64,000 nucleotides of DNA from Prosapia bicincta (lineage: Eukaryota; Arthropoda; Insecta; Hemiptera; Cercopidae). Of this stretch, positions 1-13,725 are shown piece by piece (position 1 is the stretch's first letter; the number at the start of each line of letters is the position of its first letter). The notes beneath the pieces are model-generated. The model did no database searches, had not been told where the DNA came from, and saw nothing but the letters and a program-made list of their open reading frames with translations. The DNA lies in assembly GCA_036971475.1 (NCBI GenBank), contig JBAIZL010000007.1:31511947-31575946 (forward strand), read 5' to 3'. The position numbers and the translations under genes were made by a program.

Positions 1-1140
1 TTTACCATATTCTTTTATGATAATCCTGTATTTTGTAGAATTTAAATTAAAGCTATAAAAAATCTAGTTTAAAATTTGGAAAGTTATGTCAGATGAGTAA
101 CATTGAAACGTGAATGAGCCATAAATTACTCGGTTCGTTTTATTCGATAATGGGAAATACGGTTTTTATTCAAAAGGTTTTCGGTGTCAATGCTATCACG
201 ATCGATCAGTATAACTGCAATGTACACAAGTTTATTACCACTGCCTTTAAAAACTGTTTATCATCGACGCTTGTTGACCGCATATAGTCCAAATATGATC
301 TCCGGAAGAAAATAAATAAACTTGGGACTAAAAACAATTGAACTACTCGGAAAATAAATATGCTACTCATGTGTCGTAACACTTACAGAATAGAACATAA
401 TTGCACAGCGTAAGTACGTCTTGTAAAGTCTATGAACAGAAAATCGCCTACTCTTGATCAAACAATTATAGACAAATGTGAGTAATTTATCTGACGTGGC
501 TAAAATTATCTATAAAAAACTGTTTTAAAAAGTTATTTTCTATTTAAATTAGTCGTCTTCAATTTAGCGGGACGTTTTAACGCAGAGAATCTCTTCCAGT
601 CTAAAAATAACCGGCGCCTCCTAACTTAGAAGCAACCTGAAGCCGTCACTCGTAGCTCATATTTACTTACCATTGAATAATGTTGGGGGCAATATAGTGG
701 TAGTAAACTTTAAATTATTTAGTGCTAAAGAAACCTCTATATTGGATTTCAACACAGCCTTATTTGTAAAGATTCAAAGTTTCAACATATGATAGTAAAG
801 TATCTGACAGGAAAGATTAATTCACATTCATAACTTATATACGAAAGTCTCATATATTTACTATAATTTCTGACTACAATGTTTTTACTATAGTTTATTC
901 CAATTTCGATTTTATTAGAACTAGAATGTAGACATTTGGTGGCTTTAATCATAAAATAATATATAAAGAAGGTTGAATAGCGCAACGCAACGCCGGCTAA
1001 AATACTTCTCACGTGGCACGCTGGTACGGCCAACAACTATAAGTATTCAGGGGTTAAACGTTTAAAACAAAGTTTCATCTTCTTTAAATTTTTATTTAAA
1101 TATTAAACAAAATTTAACATCTTATATTTAGTGATTATTT
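1..1140. other. AT-rich non-coding stretch, no gene seen
   Basis: Unique-looking AT-rich DNA. Only one short minus-strand open frame is present (782-1,036) and it has no recognisable domain. The 30-bp satellite begins at the right edge. Confidence 0.6.
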
Positions 1141-1875
1141 AGTATAGAGGTTCCCAGCTAAAACTTTTCAAGGCCCCTCATTGGTCGCTATATAGACAAC
1201 GACCCCCTCAACGGTAGCTATATAGACAATGACCCCCCTCAACGGTCGCTATATACACAAGGACCCCCTCAACGGTAGTTATATAGACAAGGACCCCTCA
1301 TCGGTCGCTATATGTACAAGGACATAATCATCAGTCACTATATTGACAAGGATCCACTCATCGGTCGCTATATAGACAAGGACCGCTTCACCGGTGGCTA
1401 TATAGACAAGGACCCCCTCATCGGTCGCTATATTGATATAGACCCCCTCATCGGTCTCTATGTTGACAAGGACTCCATCATCGGTCGCTATTAGTCAAGG
1501 ACTCCCTCATCGGTCGCTATATTGACAAAACCCCCTATCGTTCACTATAAGTCTAGAACTCTCTAAATGGTCACTATATTTACAAAAACTCCCTCATCGG
1601 TCGCTATATAGACAAGGACCCCCTCATCGGTTAATAAATTGACAAGGACATTCTCATCGATTTGTATAATGACAAGAACCCCCTTATCGGTCGCTATATT
1701 TACAAAAATACCCTCATGGGTCACTATATTGACAAGAACCTCCATTTTTGGTCCCTATATTGATAAAGACTCTCATCGTTCGTTATATTGTCATGGACCC
1801 CGTCATCTGTCACTGAGAAGGAACCCCTTATCGGTTGCTATATTGACAAAGACCCCTTATCGGTCTATTACTATC

Positions 1876-2919
1876 TTATTATGTTATATATATATATATA
1901 TATAATCTTATATATATATATAAGTATATACTATCTTATTACTCGCTATACTTGTAACACTCTTAAAAATAAGGTGTTACATATAAATTCATTTATATAT
2001 TTGATTTTTATTTAATAATTATATCGTTCCAATATAAAAAAAAATTTTGTTTTCTTGGTGCACTTCGTGAAGCTAGCATAGATAGTAGCACCCCTAGCGG
2101 GTAAAAATGTAAAATATCGTACGAGGTAGTAACTCAGGGTAATTAACTGATATCACCCGATGTGACGTAAGCATGGTCTGATATCGCCTGATCTGACGGA
2201 CCAATCAGAATATTCAAAATGATAAGTAAGGGTGGGAAAATTCAGTTGGCGTGCCCCTTCAGACGACCCCAGTTCTCCAAAAGTCTTTGAACGAGACGGA
2301 CGAAATGGCACTTTCGGACGTAACCTAGAAATTTATAAGCTTCCAGTATTCAAAATTTTAAGATGTCAAGGCCGGTACCAAATTTTATTAACGAGCTAAA
2401 GAAGAAGTCAGAAGCGATTATTTATGTATTTCAAATGAGTAAAAGTTAATATCATTTTTGTTTAAGTGCGCAGATTTGCAAGAGCGATGTGTTAAGTGAT
2501 TAGTGATTCCAAAAGCCATGGGCAATGTTTAGTATGTGTTTAAGTGTTTTATAAGTAATGTGCACAACCAGGTACGTTTTAGATAATAATAAAGAAAATG
2601 TATTTTAATGTTAACTAAGTTGAAGAATTTTTAATTGATAAACGGTTAACACATGAACGGTAGAAATTGTCCTTTGAATATTCATTTCAAAATTAATTTG
2701 GAAAAACTTAAGTTACTATCTTCTCGATAAATATAATTTTAAAAGTTAATAAGTAATTAAAATGTATGGAATAACTAGCAGTAATTAAAAGTAAATTACT
2801 CGAAATATTGCTGTCTTTTGTTCATTTGTAATTTGTCACTGATTAATACATTTGTCTAACATTGTATTTTGAAACTTCCAATTATTATTTCCCAAGTAAC
2901 CTCAACCGTTACATACTGA
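1876..2919. other. Non-satellite insert inside the 30-bp array
   Basis: The array stops at about 1,876, where a TA microsatellite (roughly 1,881-1,925) begins. About 950 bp of unrelated DNA follow and the same satellite resumes at about 2,920. The segment 2,050-2,350 is more GC-rich than its surroundings. No protein domain or clear terminal repeat is visible. It may be a decayed transposable element or the junction of two array blocks. Confidence 0.6.
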
Positions 2920-5399
2920 TAAGAAACCCCTCATCGGACGCTATATTTACTAGGACCCTATTATCTGTCGCTATGTTAACAAGAACACCATATTCTTTCG
3001 TTATATTGACAAAGAACCTGTCATCAGTTGCTATAATGTCAAGGACACCTTATCGGTCGGTATATTGACAAGGACCATCTCATCGTTCGCTATATTGACA
3101 AGGACCCCACATCGGTAGCTACATTGACTAGGACCCCTTATCGTTCACAATATTGACATGGACCTCTCATCGGATGATACATTGACTAGGACACCCTCAT
3201 CGTTTGCTATATTCACAAGGTTCCCTTATCTTTCGCTATATTGACTAGGACTCTATCATTGGTCGCAACATTGACATTGGTTGCTATAGTGACAAGGACC
3301 CCTCATAGGTAACTATATTGAGAAGGACCATCTCATCGGTCATTATATTGACAAGGACCTCATCATCAGTCGCGTTATTGACAAGGACCACCGCATAGGT
3401 GCTATATTAACAAAGACCTCCTCATATTTCGCTATATTAACATGTACACTCCCATTGGTCGTTTTATGTTGTTACGGAGACCCTAATCGTTGGCTATACT
3501 GACAAGGACCCTCTCATCGGTCGCTATATTGAGAAGTACCCCCCATCAAACGTTTCGAAAAGTATCCCCTTATCGATTGCTATATTCACAACGACCACCT
3601 GATCGGTCGTTACTTTGACAAGGACTCCCTCATCGGTGGCAATAATGACATGGACCCCATCATCAGTGGTTATAATGACAAGGACCCCTCACATTGCTAT
3701 ATTGATAATGCCTTTCATCGGTCGCTTCATTGACAAGGATCCCCTCATATTACCCTTCATTGACAAGGATCCCTCATATTTCGCTATATTGGCAAGGACT
3801 TTCTAATCGGTCGCTACATTGACAGGACCCCCTTATCGGTCGCTATATTGACAATAACAACCGCATCGGTCACTATTTTGACAAGGATCTCTTCATATTA
3901 GTCTACATTTAAAAGCACCTCTTATTCGGATGCTACTCGTATATTGACAAGGTCCAACTCATCGGTAAATATATTGACAAGGACCCCTCATATCTGGCTA
4001 TAACGACAAACCCCCCCCTAATATTTCGCTATATCGACAAGGATCCCCTCATCGGATTCTATATTGACAAGGACTACTTATTGGTTGCGTTGTATTAACA
4101 AGGAGCCCCTAATTAACGGTCGCGATATTGACAAAGACCCCTTATAAGTGCCTATATTGCCAAGGAATCAATCATCAGTCGCTCTATTGCCAAGGACCTC
4201 GTCGTCGCACTCTATATTGACAAGTACTCCCTCATATTTCACTAGATAGACAATTAACCCCTCATCGGATGCTATATTAACAAATCCACCCTCAACGGTC
4301 GCTATATTGACAAGCAGCCCCTGATCAGTCGCTATATTGATAGGGACCCCCTTATCAATCGTTATTATGAGAAGGACACCCTCATCGGTTGCTATATTCA
4401 CAATTGCCCCCTCACAGGTCGATATATTTACAAGGACTACGTGTTCAGTCGTTAAATTGACAAGGACTGTCTCATCGGTTGCTATATTGACAAGGACCCC
4501 TCATCAGATACTTTATTGACAAAGTCCTCCTTATCGCTCGCTATATTGACAAGGACCCCCTTATTTATCGCTATATTGACAAATTGGATACTAAAATGAC
4601 AAGTACTCCTCATCGGGTGTTATTGTTACAAGGACCATATATCGGTCGCTATATTGACAAGGACTTCCTCATCGGTCGCTGTATTGACAAGGAGATCCCG
4701 ATCGATAGCTATATTGACAAGGAGCCACTCATTGATCGCTGTGTTAACAAGGACCCCCCTCATCGGTCACTATATTGACAAAACAACTCCATTGTCTCTA
4801 TATTGACAAGGACTCAATCATGGGTCGTTATATAAATATGAACCCCTCATCAGTCAATATATTGACAAGGATGCGCTTTTCGGTCGTTATATTGACAAGA
4901 ATCCCTTCATCAATCGCTATACTATAAGGACTCCATCATTGGACGCTACATTAACCAGGACTTCCTCATCGGTCGCTATATTAACAAGGAAAACCCGATT
5001 GGTCGCTAAATTGACAAGGAGCCAATCAGTGATCGTTATATTTACAAGGCCCACCTCATCTTTCGTTATATTGACAAGGATCCTCCTACCAGTCACTATA
5101 TTTACAATGACCAACTCATGTTTCATTATATTGATAAGGCTCCTCCTATCAGACACTATATTTACAAGCACCACCTAATCGTTCGTTATATTGACAAGGA
5201 TCGCTATGTTTATAAAGACAATCTCATCGGTCGAAATACTGACAAGGAACCCTCATCGATCGCTATATTCACAAAGACCATTTCATCATTCGCCATATTG
5301 ACAAGGACCCTCTCATATGTCGCTATAATAACTAGGACCCACAAATCGTTGCCCTTTTGACTAGGACTACCTCATCTGTCGTTATATTGTCAAGGATCC

Positions 5400-6700
5400 T
5401 TGTCAGACACTATATTTACAAGGCCCCATCATCTGTCGTTTTATTGACAAGGATCCTTGTATCAGACACTATATTTACAAGGACCACTTCATCTTTCGTT
5501 ATATTGACAAGGATCCTCCTATCAGACACTATATTTACAAAGACCCCCTCATCTTTCGTTATATTGACAAGGATCCTCCTATCAGACACTATATTTACAA
5601 AGACCCCCTTATCTTTCGTTATATTGACAAGGATCCTCCTATCAGACACTATATTTACAGGGACCACTTCATCTTTCGTTATATTGACAAGGATCCTCCT
5701 ATCAGACACTATATTTACAAGGACCACCTCATGTTTCGTTATATTGACAAGGATCCTCCTATCAGACACTATATTTACAAGGACCACCTCATGTTTCGTT
5801 ATATTGACAAGGATCCACCTATCAGACATATATATTTACAAGGACCACCTCATGTTTCGTTATATTGACAAGGATCCTCCTATCAGACACTATATTTACA
5901 AGGACCACCTCATGTTTCGTTATATTGACAAGGATCCTCCTATCAGACACTATATTTACAAGGACCACCTCATGTTTCGTTATATTGACAAGGATCCTCC
6001 TATCAGACACTATATTTACAAGGACCCCCTCATGTTTCGTTATATTGACAAGGATCCTTGTATCAGACACTATATTTACAAGGACCACCTCATGTTTCGT
6101 TATATTGACAAGGATCCTATTATCAGACACTATATTCACAAGGACTCCCTCATCTATCGTTATATTGTCAAGGATCCTTGTCAGACACTATATTTACAAG
6201 GACCCCTCATCTGTCGTTATATTGACAAGGATCCTTGTCAGACACTATATTTACAAGGACCCCCTCATTTTTCGTTATATTGACAAGGATCCTTGTCAGA
6301 CACTATATTTACAAGGACCACTTCATCTTTCGTTATATTGACAAGGATCCTAATATCAGACACTATATTTACAAGGACCCCCTAATTTTTCGTTATATTG
6401 ACAAGTGTCCTTGTATCAGACACTATATTCACAAGGACCCCCTCATCTGTCGTTATATTGACAAGGATCCTCCGATCAGACACTATATTTACAAGGACCA
6501 CTTCATCTTTCGTTATATTGACAAGGATCCTAATATCAGACACTATATTTACAAGGACCCCTCATCTGTCGTTATATTGTCAAGGATCCTTGTCAGACAC
6601 TATATTTATAAAGACCCCCTCATCTTTCATTATATTGACAAGGGTCCTCCTATTAGACACTATATTTAAAAGGACCACCTCATGTTTCGTTGTATTGACA
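5400..6700. repeat. 60-bp higher-order block of the 30-bp satellite
   Basis: Successive 60-bp stretches are nearly identical, pairing one ATTGACAAGGATCC-type monomer with one CAGACACTATATTTACAAGG-type monomer. Most copies carry a GGATCC site. Identity between neighbouring dimers is far higher than between monomers elsewhere, which indicates recent local homogenisation. A one-base slip near 5,829 and shorter units near 6,180-6,300 shift the frame. Confidence 0.9.
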
Positions 6701-7789
6701 AGGATCCTCCTATCAGACCCTATATTTACACGGACCACCTCATGTTTCGTTGTATTGACAAGGATCCTGCTATCAGACACTATATTTACAATTACCATCT
6801 CATGTTTCGTTATATTGACATGAATGCTCTTTTTGGTCGCGATATTGACAAGACCCCCTTCAGCAATCGCTATATTACAAGGACTCCCTCATCGGTCGCT
6901 ATACTAACCAGAACCCCCAGATCGGTCGCCATATTGACAAGGACTCTCTCATAGGCCGATATATTGACAAGGACCCCCTCATATGTCGCTATATTAACAA
7001 GGACCAGTGGGTTGGTGAATCGTTGGCCCTATTGGCAAGGACCCACTCATCGGCCGCTATATTGACAAGGACACCCTCATCGGTCACTATATTGACAAAA
7101 AAAACCTCATAGGTCTCTATATAACAAGGTCTCCATCATCGGTCGTTTTATAAATATGAACTCCCTCATCGGTCATTATATTGACAAGGATGCCCTTTTC
7201 GGTCGTTATATTGACAAGAATCATTTCATCAATCGCTATATTACAAGGAATCCATCATTGGACGCTACATTAACCAGGACTTCATCATCGGTCGCTATAT
7301 TGACAAGGACCACCCGATCGGTCGCTAAATTGACAAGGAGCTTCTCATTGATTGCTATATTTACAAGGACCACCTCATGTTTTTAAATTGACAAGGATGC
7401 ACTTTTCGGTCGCTATCATGACAATGACCCCTCATTGACCCATTTGTTCACAAAGACGATCTCATCGGTCACCATATTGAAAAGGACCCACTGATCGGCC
7501 GCCATATTGACAAGGACTCCCTCATCGATCGCTATGTTCACAAAGAAAATCTCATCGGTCGCCATATTGAAAAGGACCCACTCGTCGGCCGCCAAATTCA
7601 CAAGGACCCCTCATCTGTCGTTATATAGACAAGCATCCTCCTATCAGATACTATATTTACAAGGACCCTCTCATCGGTCGTTATATTGACCAGAACTTCT
7701 AGATCAGTCGCTATATTGACAAGAACCCATTCATCGGCCGCTATATTAACAAGGACTCATTAATCGTTGGCCTTATTGACAAGGACCCA

Positions 7790-8345
7790 CTCATCGGCCG
7801 CTATATTGGCAAGGACCCCCTCATCTGTCGTTATATAGACAAGCATCCTCCTATCAGACACTATATTTACAAAGACCCTCTCATCGGTCGTTATATTGAC
7901 CAGAACTTCTAGATCAGTCGCTATATTGGCAAGGACCCCCTCATCTGTCGTTATATAGACAAGCATCCTCCTATCAGACACTATATTTACAAAGACCCTC
8001 TCATCGGTCGTTATATTGACCAGAACTTCTAGATCAGTCGCTATATTGACAAAGACCCTCTCATCGGTCGTTATATAGACAAGCATCCTCCTATCAGACA
8101 CTATATTTACAAAGACCCTCTCATCGGTCGTTATATTGACCAGAACTTCTAGATCAGTCGCTATATTGGCAAGGACCCCCTCATCTGTCGTTATATAGAC
8201 AAGCATCCTCCTATCAGACACTATATTTACAAAGACCCTCTCATCGGTCGTTATATTGACCAGAACTTCTAGATCAGTCGCTTTATTGACAAAGACCCTC
8301 TCATCGGTCGTTATATTGACCAGAACTTCTAGATCAGTCGCTATA
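7790..8345. repeat. 120-bp higher-order block of the 30-bp satellite
   Basis: A four-monomer unit of 120 bp repeats about 4.5 times at starts 7,801, 7,921, 8,041, 8,161 and 8,281. Adjacent copies are almost identical. Confidence 0.9.
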
Positions 8346-8460
8346 TTGACAAAGAACCCCTCATCAGTCGGTAGAAATAAAAGGAACGCCTCATCGGTCA
8401 CAATGTTGACAAAGACCCTCTCATCCGTCTTTATATTGTTTAGGACTCCCTCACCAGTAG

Positions 8461-8815
8461 CTATATTGACAAGGATTCATTCAACGGTCGTTATATCGAG
8501 AAGGACCTCCTCATCGGTCGTTATATTGTTAAGGACCCCCTTACCAGTAACTATATTGAATAGGACCCCCTCATCAGTCCCTAAAACCACAAATCGGTCC
8601 CTATATTGACAAGGACTTCCTGATCGATCGCTATATTGACAAGGATTCATTCAACGGTCGTTATATCGAGAAGGACCTTCTCATCGGTCGTTATATTGTT
8701 AAGGACCCCCTTACCAGTCACTATATTGAATAGGACCCCCTCATCAGTCCCTAAAACCACAAATCGGTCCCTATATTGACAAGGACTTCCTGATCGATCG
8801 CTATATTGACAAGGA
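8461..8815. repeat. 170-bp direct duplication inside the satellite
   Basis: A segment starting with CTATATTGACAAGGATTCAT at 8,461 recurs 170 bp downstream with one or two changes. The period is not a multiple of 30, so this is a segmental duplication that includes an atypical shortened monomer. Confidence 0.8.
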
Positions 8816-9779
8816 ACCACTCATTGATGGCTGTGTTAACAAGGACCCCCCTCATCGGCCGCTATATTGACAAGGACCCCCTCATCGGTCGCTATATTGA
8901 CAATAACAACCTCATCGGTCTCCCTATTGACAAGGGCTACTTTATCGGTGGTTATATAGATAGGAACTCCCTCATTGGTCATTATATTACCAATGACCCC
9001 CTAATCGGTCACTATATTGACAAGGACCTCCTCATATTACGCTATATTGAAAAGGAAGAACTCCTCATCAGATGTTATATTGTCAAGCACCACTCAACGG
9101 TGGCTATATTGACAAGGAACACTCATATTTTGCTTAATTGACATGGACCCTCTTATCAGTCGCTATATTACAAGGACCTCCCTTATCGATTACTATGTTT
9201 CGAGAAGTATCGGTTGCAATATTGACAAGGACCACCTTTCCGGTCGTTACATTGACAAGGACTAGTTCATCGGTTTGCTATATTGATATTGACCGCCTCA
9301 TCGGTTGCTATATTGATATGGACCGCCTCATCGGTTGCAAGAAGCACCTCGTCGGTCGCTTTATTGACAAGAACTTTTCATCGGTCGCCATTTTGACATG
9401 ACAACCTCATAGGACATTATATTGGCCAGGACACCCTAACCGATCGGTATATTGTTAAGGACCCCCTTATCGGTCGCTATTGTGACAAGGACCCCTTTAT
9501 CAGTCGTTAAATTGACAATGACCCTCATCGGTGACTATAAAGACGAGGACGCCCTCATAAGACGCTATATTGAAGAGAACACCCTCATCGGATTTTGTAT
9601 ATACAAGTACAGCCTCATCGGTTGCTATATTGACAAACACCACATCTTCGGTAACTATATTGACCAAGACTATCTAATCGGTCGCTATATTGACAAGGAC
9701 CTCGTTAACGGTTGCCATATTGAGAATAAATCCCTCATCGATCGCTATATATTAACAAGGACACCCTCATCGTTCGTTA

Positions 9780-9975
9780 TATTGATAGGAAGCCCCTCAT
9801 CGGTCGTTATATTAACCACAACTCCCACATCGGTTGCTATATTGAATAGGACCCACTCATCGGTCGTTATATTAACCACAACTCCCACATCGGTTGCTAT
9901 ATTGAATAGGACCCACTCATCGGTCGTTATATTAACCACAACTCCCACATCGGTTGCTATATTGAATAGGACCCC
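9780..9975. repeat. 60-bp triplicated block of the satellite
   Basis: Three consecutive 60-bp copies contain ATTAACCACAACTCCCACAT and ATTGAATAGGACCCACTCAT. Copies are essentially identical. Confidence 0.85.
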
Positions 9976-10846
9976 CTCATCGGTCGCTATATTACAAGAA
10001 ATCCCTCACCCGTCGTTATATTCATAACAACCCCCCATCGGTCGTTATATTCATAACAACCCCCCATCGGTCGTTATATTGACAAGGACTCACTATCGCT
10101 CACTATATTGTCAAGGACCCTCTCATGTATCACTATATTGACAAGGACCTCCTCATCGGTTGCTATATTGACAAGGATCCCCTAATATTTCGGTATTGAC
10201 AAGGACCCACTCATCGGATTCTAAAATGATGAGGACAACTTCATCGGTAGCTATTTTTAAAAGGAGCCCCTCATCGGTATCTTTATTTACAAGGACCCCC
10301 TAATCGTTCGACCTATTGACAAGGACAACCTCATCGGCCGCTATATTGTCAAGGACCCCCTCATGGGTCACTATATATTGACAAGAACACCATATCATCG
10401 TACGTTATATTGATAGGAACCCCCTCATCGGTCGTCATATTGACCAGAACCCCCACATCGATCGCTATATTGACAAGGACCCCCTTATCAGTCGCTGTAA
10501 TTTAAAGGAGTGGCTTGACGGTCACGGTATTGACAAGGACCCCCTCATCGATCTTTATATTATTTAGGAAACCCTCACCAGTCGCTATATTAAAAAGGAC
10601 CCACTCATCCGTTGCTATTTAACGAAAAAACCACTAATCGGTTCCTATATTGACATGGATTCCCTTATAGGTCGCTAGTTTGACAAGAACCCCCTTATCT
10701 GTCGCTATATTGAAAAGGACCCAATTATTTTTCGCCATATTAACAAGGACACCCTTATCGGTCGCTATTTTGACAAGAATTGTCATCGGCTGCTATATTG
10801 ACAAGGAGCAACTCTTCGGTCGTTATATTGACAAGGAAATTAAATT

Positions 10847-11054
10847 TGCTACTACACGTTTATTACAAGTACATTCAGGGAGTGTTTTATTATTCCAACA
10901 TTTTAAAGTTCGTAGGTCCTGGCAAACTTCATTAAACGTATTTATATGTATATTTGGTTTTAAACATTTAAATAAAGCACTAAAACAAGCATCAGAGGCT
11001 CTTTTCCTTCATCAGAAGACTCCAAAAACTCTTTCAGACTCTTGACCTCTTCTT
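10847..11054. other. Short junction between two satellites
   Basis: About 200 bp of non-repetitive DNA separates the 30-bp and 63-bp arrays. An open frame that starts in the satellite at 10,680 runs through it to 11,045 with no recognisable domain. Confidence 0.5.
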
Positions 11055-11815
11055 TGTTAATAATTAACACATTGCTGATTACGCATATTTAGAGAATATT
11101 TTGTACTATATAGCCATTGATAATAATCAACACATTGATTGCTACGTACATTTAGAGAGTATTCTGTAATATATAGCCATTGATAATAATAAACACATTG
11201 ATTGCTACGTACATTTAGAGAGTATTCTGTAATATATAGCCATTGATAATAATAAACACATTGCTTTTTACTTACATTTAGAAAATATTCTGTAATATAT
11301 AGTCATTGATAATAATCAACACATTGCTGATTACGCATATTTAGAGAATATTTTGTACTATATAGCCATTGATAATAATCAACACATTGATTGCTACGTA
11401 CATTTAGAGAGTATTCTGTAATATATAGCCATTGATAATAATAAACACATTGATTGCTACGTACATTTAGAGAGTATTCTGTAATATATAGCCATTGATA
11501 ATAATAAACACATTGATTGCTACGTACATTTAGAGAGTATTCTGTAATATATAGCCATTGATAATAATAAACACATTGATTGCTACGTACATTTAGAGAG
11601 TATTCTGTAATATATAGCCATTGATAATAATAAACACATTGCTTTTTACTTACATTTAGAAAATATTCTGTAATATATAGTCATTGATAATAATCAACAA
11701 ATTGCCGATTGCGTATATTTAGAGAATATTCTGTAATATAAAGCCATTGTAATAATCAACAAAATGCCGACCAGGTATTTTAACAGAATATTGTATAAGA
11801 TATAGCTATTGTTAA
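11055..11815. repeat. 63-bp satellite array, left block
   Basis: About twelve copies of a 63-bp unit containing TGATAATAATAAACACATTG and ACATTTAGAGAGTATTCTGT. Copies starting at 11,118 and 11,181 confirm the period. Central copies are nearly identical and the edges are more diverged. The same satellite reappears, decayed, after the Penelope-like insertion. Confidence 0.9.
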
Positions 11816-13195
11816 AAGTTATTACAAAAATTATTAAATATCGAAATCTTGTTGCTGTTCATGACGAGCTGGTTGTAAAACCGATAATCAACAGCCAACA
11901 ATCACCCGCACACAAACTAGCACGCCATATGGATAGAACTATTAGAAAATACATAAAACTAGACACACACAAGTATAAAGAACACAATAGATCTAGTAAA
12001 CAAAATAAAAAACATTGAAATCCCTCATAACTCAACCTTGGCATCGTTTGACATTACAAACCTATATACCAATATCCCAGTCACAGAAACACTAAACATA
12101 TTACGAGACAATCTAAGGCTTAACAACACTCCAGAAAATATCACAAAAGAAATCATACACATTGTCAACACCATTACACAACAGAACTACTTCACTCACA
12201 ACATCAAATATTACACACAGAAACAAAGCCTACCAATGGGTTCATCGATTTCAAGCATTCTCGCAGAAGTATTCCTACAACACATAAAACATAAAAAATC
12301 ATAAATAACAACAAACACGCAGATAAGATAATATATTGGCACAGATATGTAGATGACGTTATAATACTATACCGAGGAAATATAAGACAATGCCAACAAC
12401 TCCAACACATATAAACAAAATACACAAAAATATCCAGTTCACTGCAGAATTTGAAAACAACAAAACATAGAATTTCTGAGACATCACCATAACAAAAAAT
12501 CAAAACAAACATGAATTCAACATATACCGCAAGCCAACCATGACATACACATTGATACACAATTCATCGAACCACCCAATATAACATAAACACGCAGCAT
12601 TCAAACATTTACTACACAGACTAAATAAAATACCTATGTCCACAACTAACTACACAGAGGAACTAAACACAATCAAATATTTAGCTCACAAAAATGGATA
12701 TGACAATTATTTAATAGACAAACTACACAGAAAAATACTCAACAAAAATAGTTACAACAAAAACACGAATACAAACAAATTCATCAACCTCACATACATA
12801 AACAAACTCACAAATAAGCGCACCAATTCAAAAAAGCAGGATACAATGTAGCTTACAGAACAGCAAATAAAAGCCAAACGACTATCAGACACAGCATTAA
12901 AAACAATACCAACATATACAATAACCCAGGAGTATACAAACTAAAATGCAACAACTGCAATAAGTTCTGTATTGGACAAACAGGCAGATCTTTCGCCGAA
13001 AGATATAAAGAACACAAAAGGGCACTGCATACTACTATTGAATCCGCCTTCGCAAATCACCTCATGGACACTAAACACTCATGCAAAAGTATGGAAAATA
13101 ACATGAGCATCCTCCACACATGCAACAAACGCCATAAATTAAACAGACTAGAACAGTATATAGACATAGCAACACCCATAAAAATGACATCTTAA
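11809..13195 (+). pseudogene. Penelope-like retroelement: RT plus GIY-YIG endonuclease, decayed
   Basis: Conceptual translation in shifting plus-strand frames gives the order expected for a Penelope-like element. Near 11,870 is a PIINSQQSPAHKLARHM block. RT motifs follow: SFDITNLYTNIP near 12,041 and LPMGSSISSILAEVFLQ near 12,230. The catalytic YVDD core lies near 12,345 and an IYRKPT block near 12,520. The C-terminal GIY-YIG endonuclease carries VYKLKCNNCNKFCIGQTGRS near 12,935 and a trailing H/LE region to about 13,195. Several stops and frameshifts break the reading frame. In intact family members one protein primes reverse transcription at nicks made by the endonuclease. The N-terminal part is missing here. 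The element sits inside the 63-bp satellite, which resumes at 13,437. Confidence 0.9.
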
Positions 13196-13436
13196 ATGAA
13201 CAAACACGGCACAGATCACACATACTTTTCGATCACATCACTTCTAACTTTCAAAAAAATGGTACCGAGGAAGCACAACTGCAGCATTCCTAGCGGTAAA
13301 AATACGTGGCTTAAGAAGTCGTAAGATGAAAACGTTTCCTCCAAGTGTAAGTTAACAATTAACAACTTTTAGTTAACAAATATCTGGTCGCAAGTAATAG
13401 CAAAAGTGTAAAAATTATTACGTATAATTACAGAAT

Positions 13437-13725
13437 TTTCTGCAATAAATAGTCATTGTTAATAATCAACACATTGCTCGCTTTGTATATTTAGAGCATA
13501 TGATTAGAATTAACAAATAAATGGTTAGTTATATTTAGAGAACATTCTGTATTATATACATTGTTTATAATCAACACATTGCTGAATACGTATTTTAGAG
13601 AATATTCTAACGTTTATTGTCATTGTGAATCATCAAGACATTGCTGATTACTTGTATTCAAGTATATTTTGTAATATATAGCATTTGCTAAGCGTTAACA
13701 CAGACCTAATGACGCACATTTAGAA
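13437..13725. repeat. 63-bp satellite, decayed right block
   Basis: Four or so diverged copies of the 63-bp unit can be recognised by AATCAACACATTGCT and TTTAGAGAATATTCT segments. They are the continuation of the array at 11,055-11,815 beyond the Penelope-like fragment. Confidence 0.75.

Larger units (their letters stand above)
1141..10846. repeat. 30-bp satellite array (with a 1-kb interruption)
   Basis: Tandem units of 30 bp resembling GCTATATTGACAAGGACCCC followed by CTCATCGGTC run across this block with 5-30% divergence. The period is exactly ten codons, so several frames stay open over hundreds of bases on both strands and give decapeptide-repeat open frames such as 5,357-6,283. That is a by-product of unit length, not evidence of a protein. 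The array is interrupted between about 1,876 and 2,919. Local homogenised blocks of 60, 120 and 170 bp are listed separately. Confidence 0.95.

Noticed and set aside
5357..6283. 308-codon open frame made of decapeptide repeats
   Set aside because: It lies wholly in the 30-bp satellite. The period is a multiple of three, several frames are open at once on both strands, and local slips change frame freely. No start context or domain supports a protein.
7760..8401. 213-codon minus-strand repeat frame
   Set aside because: Same satellite artefact in the 120-bp higher-order block.
1141..10846. Possible CRISPR-like array of regular 30-bp units
   Set aside because: Units are contiguous with no unique spacers, and the context is eukaryotic; this is a satellite.
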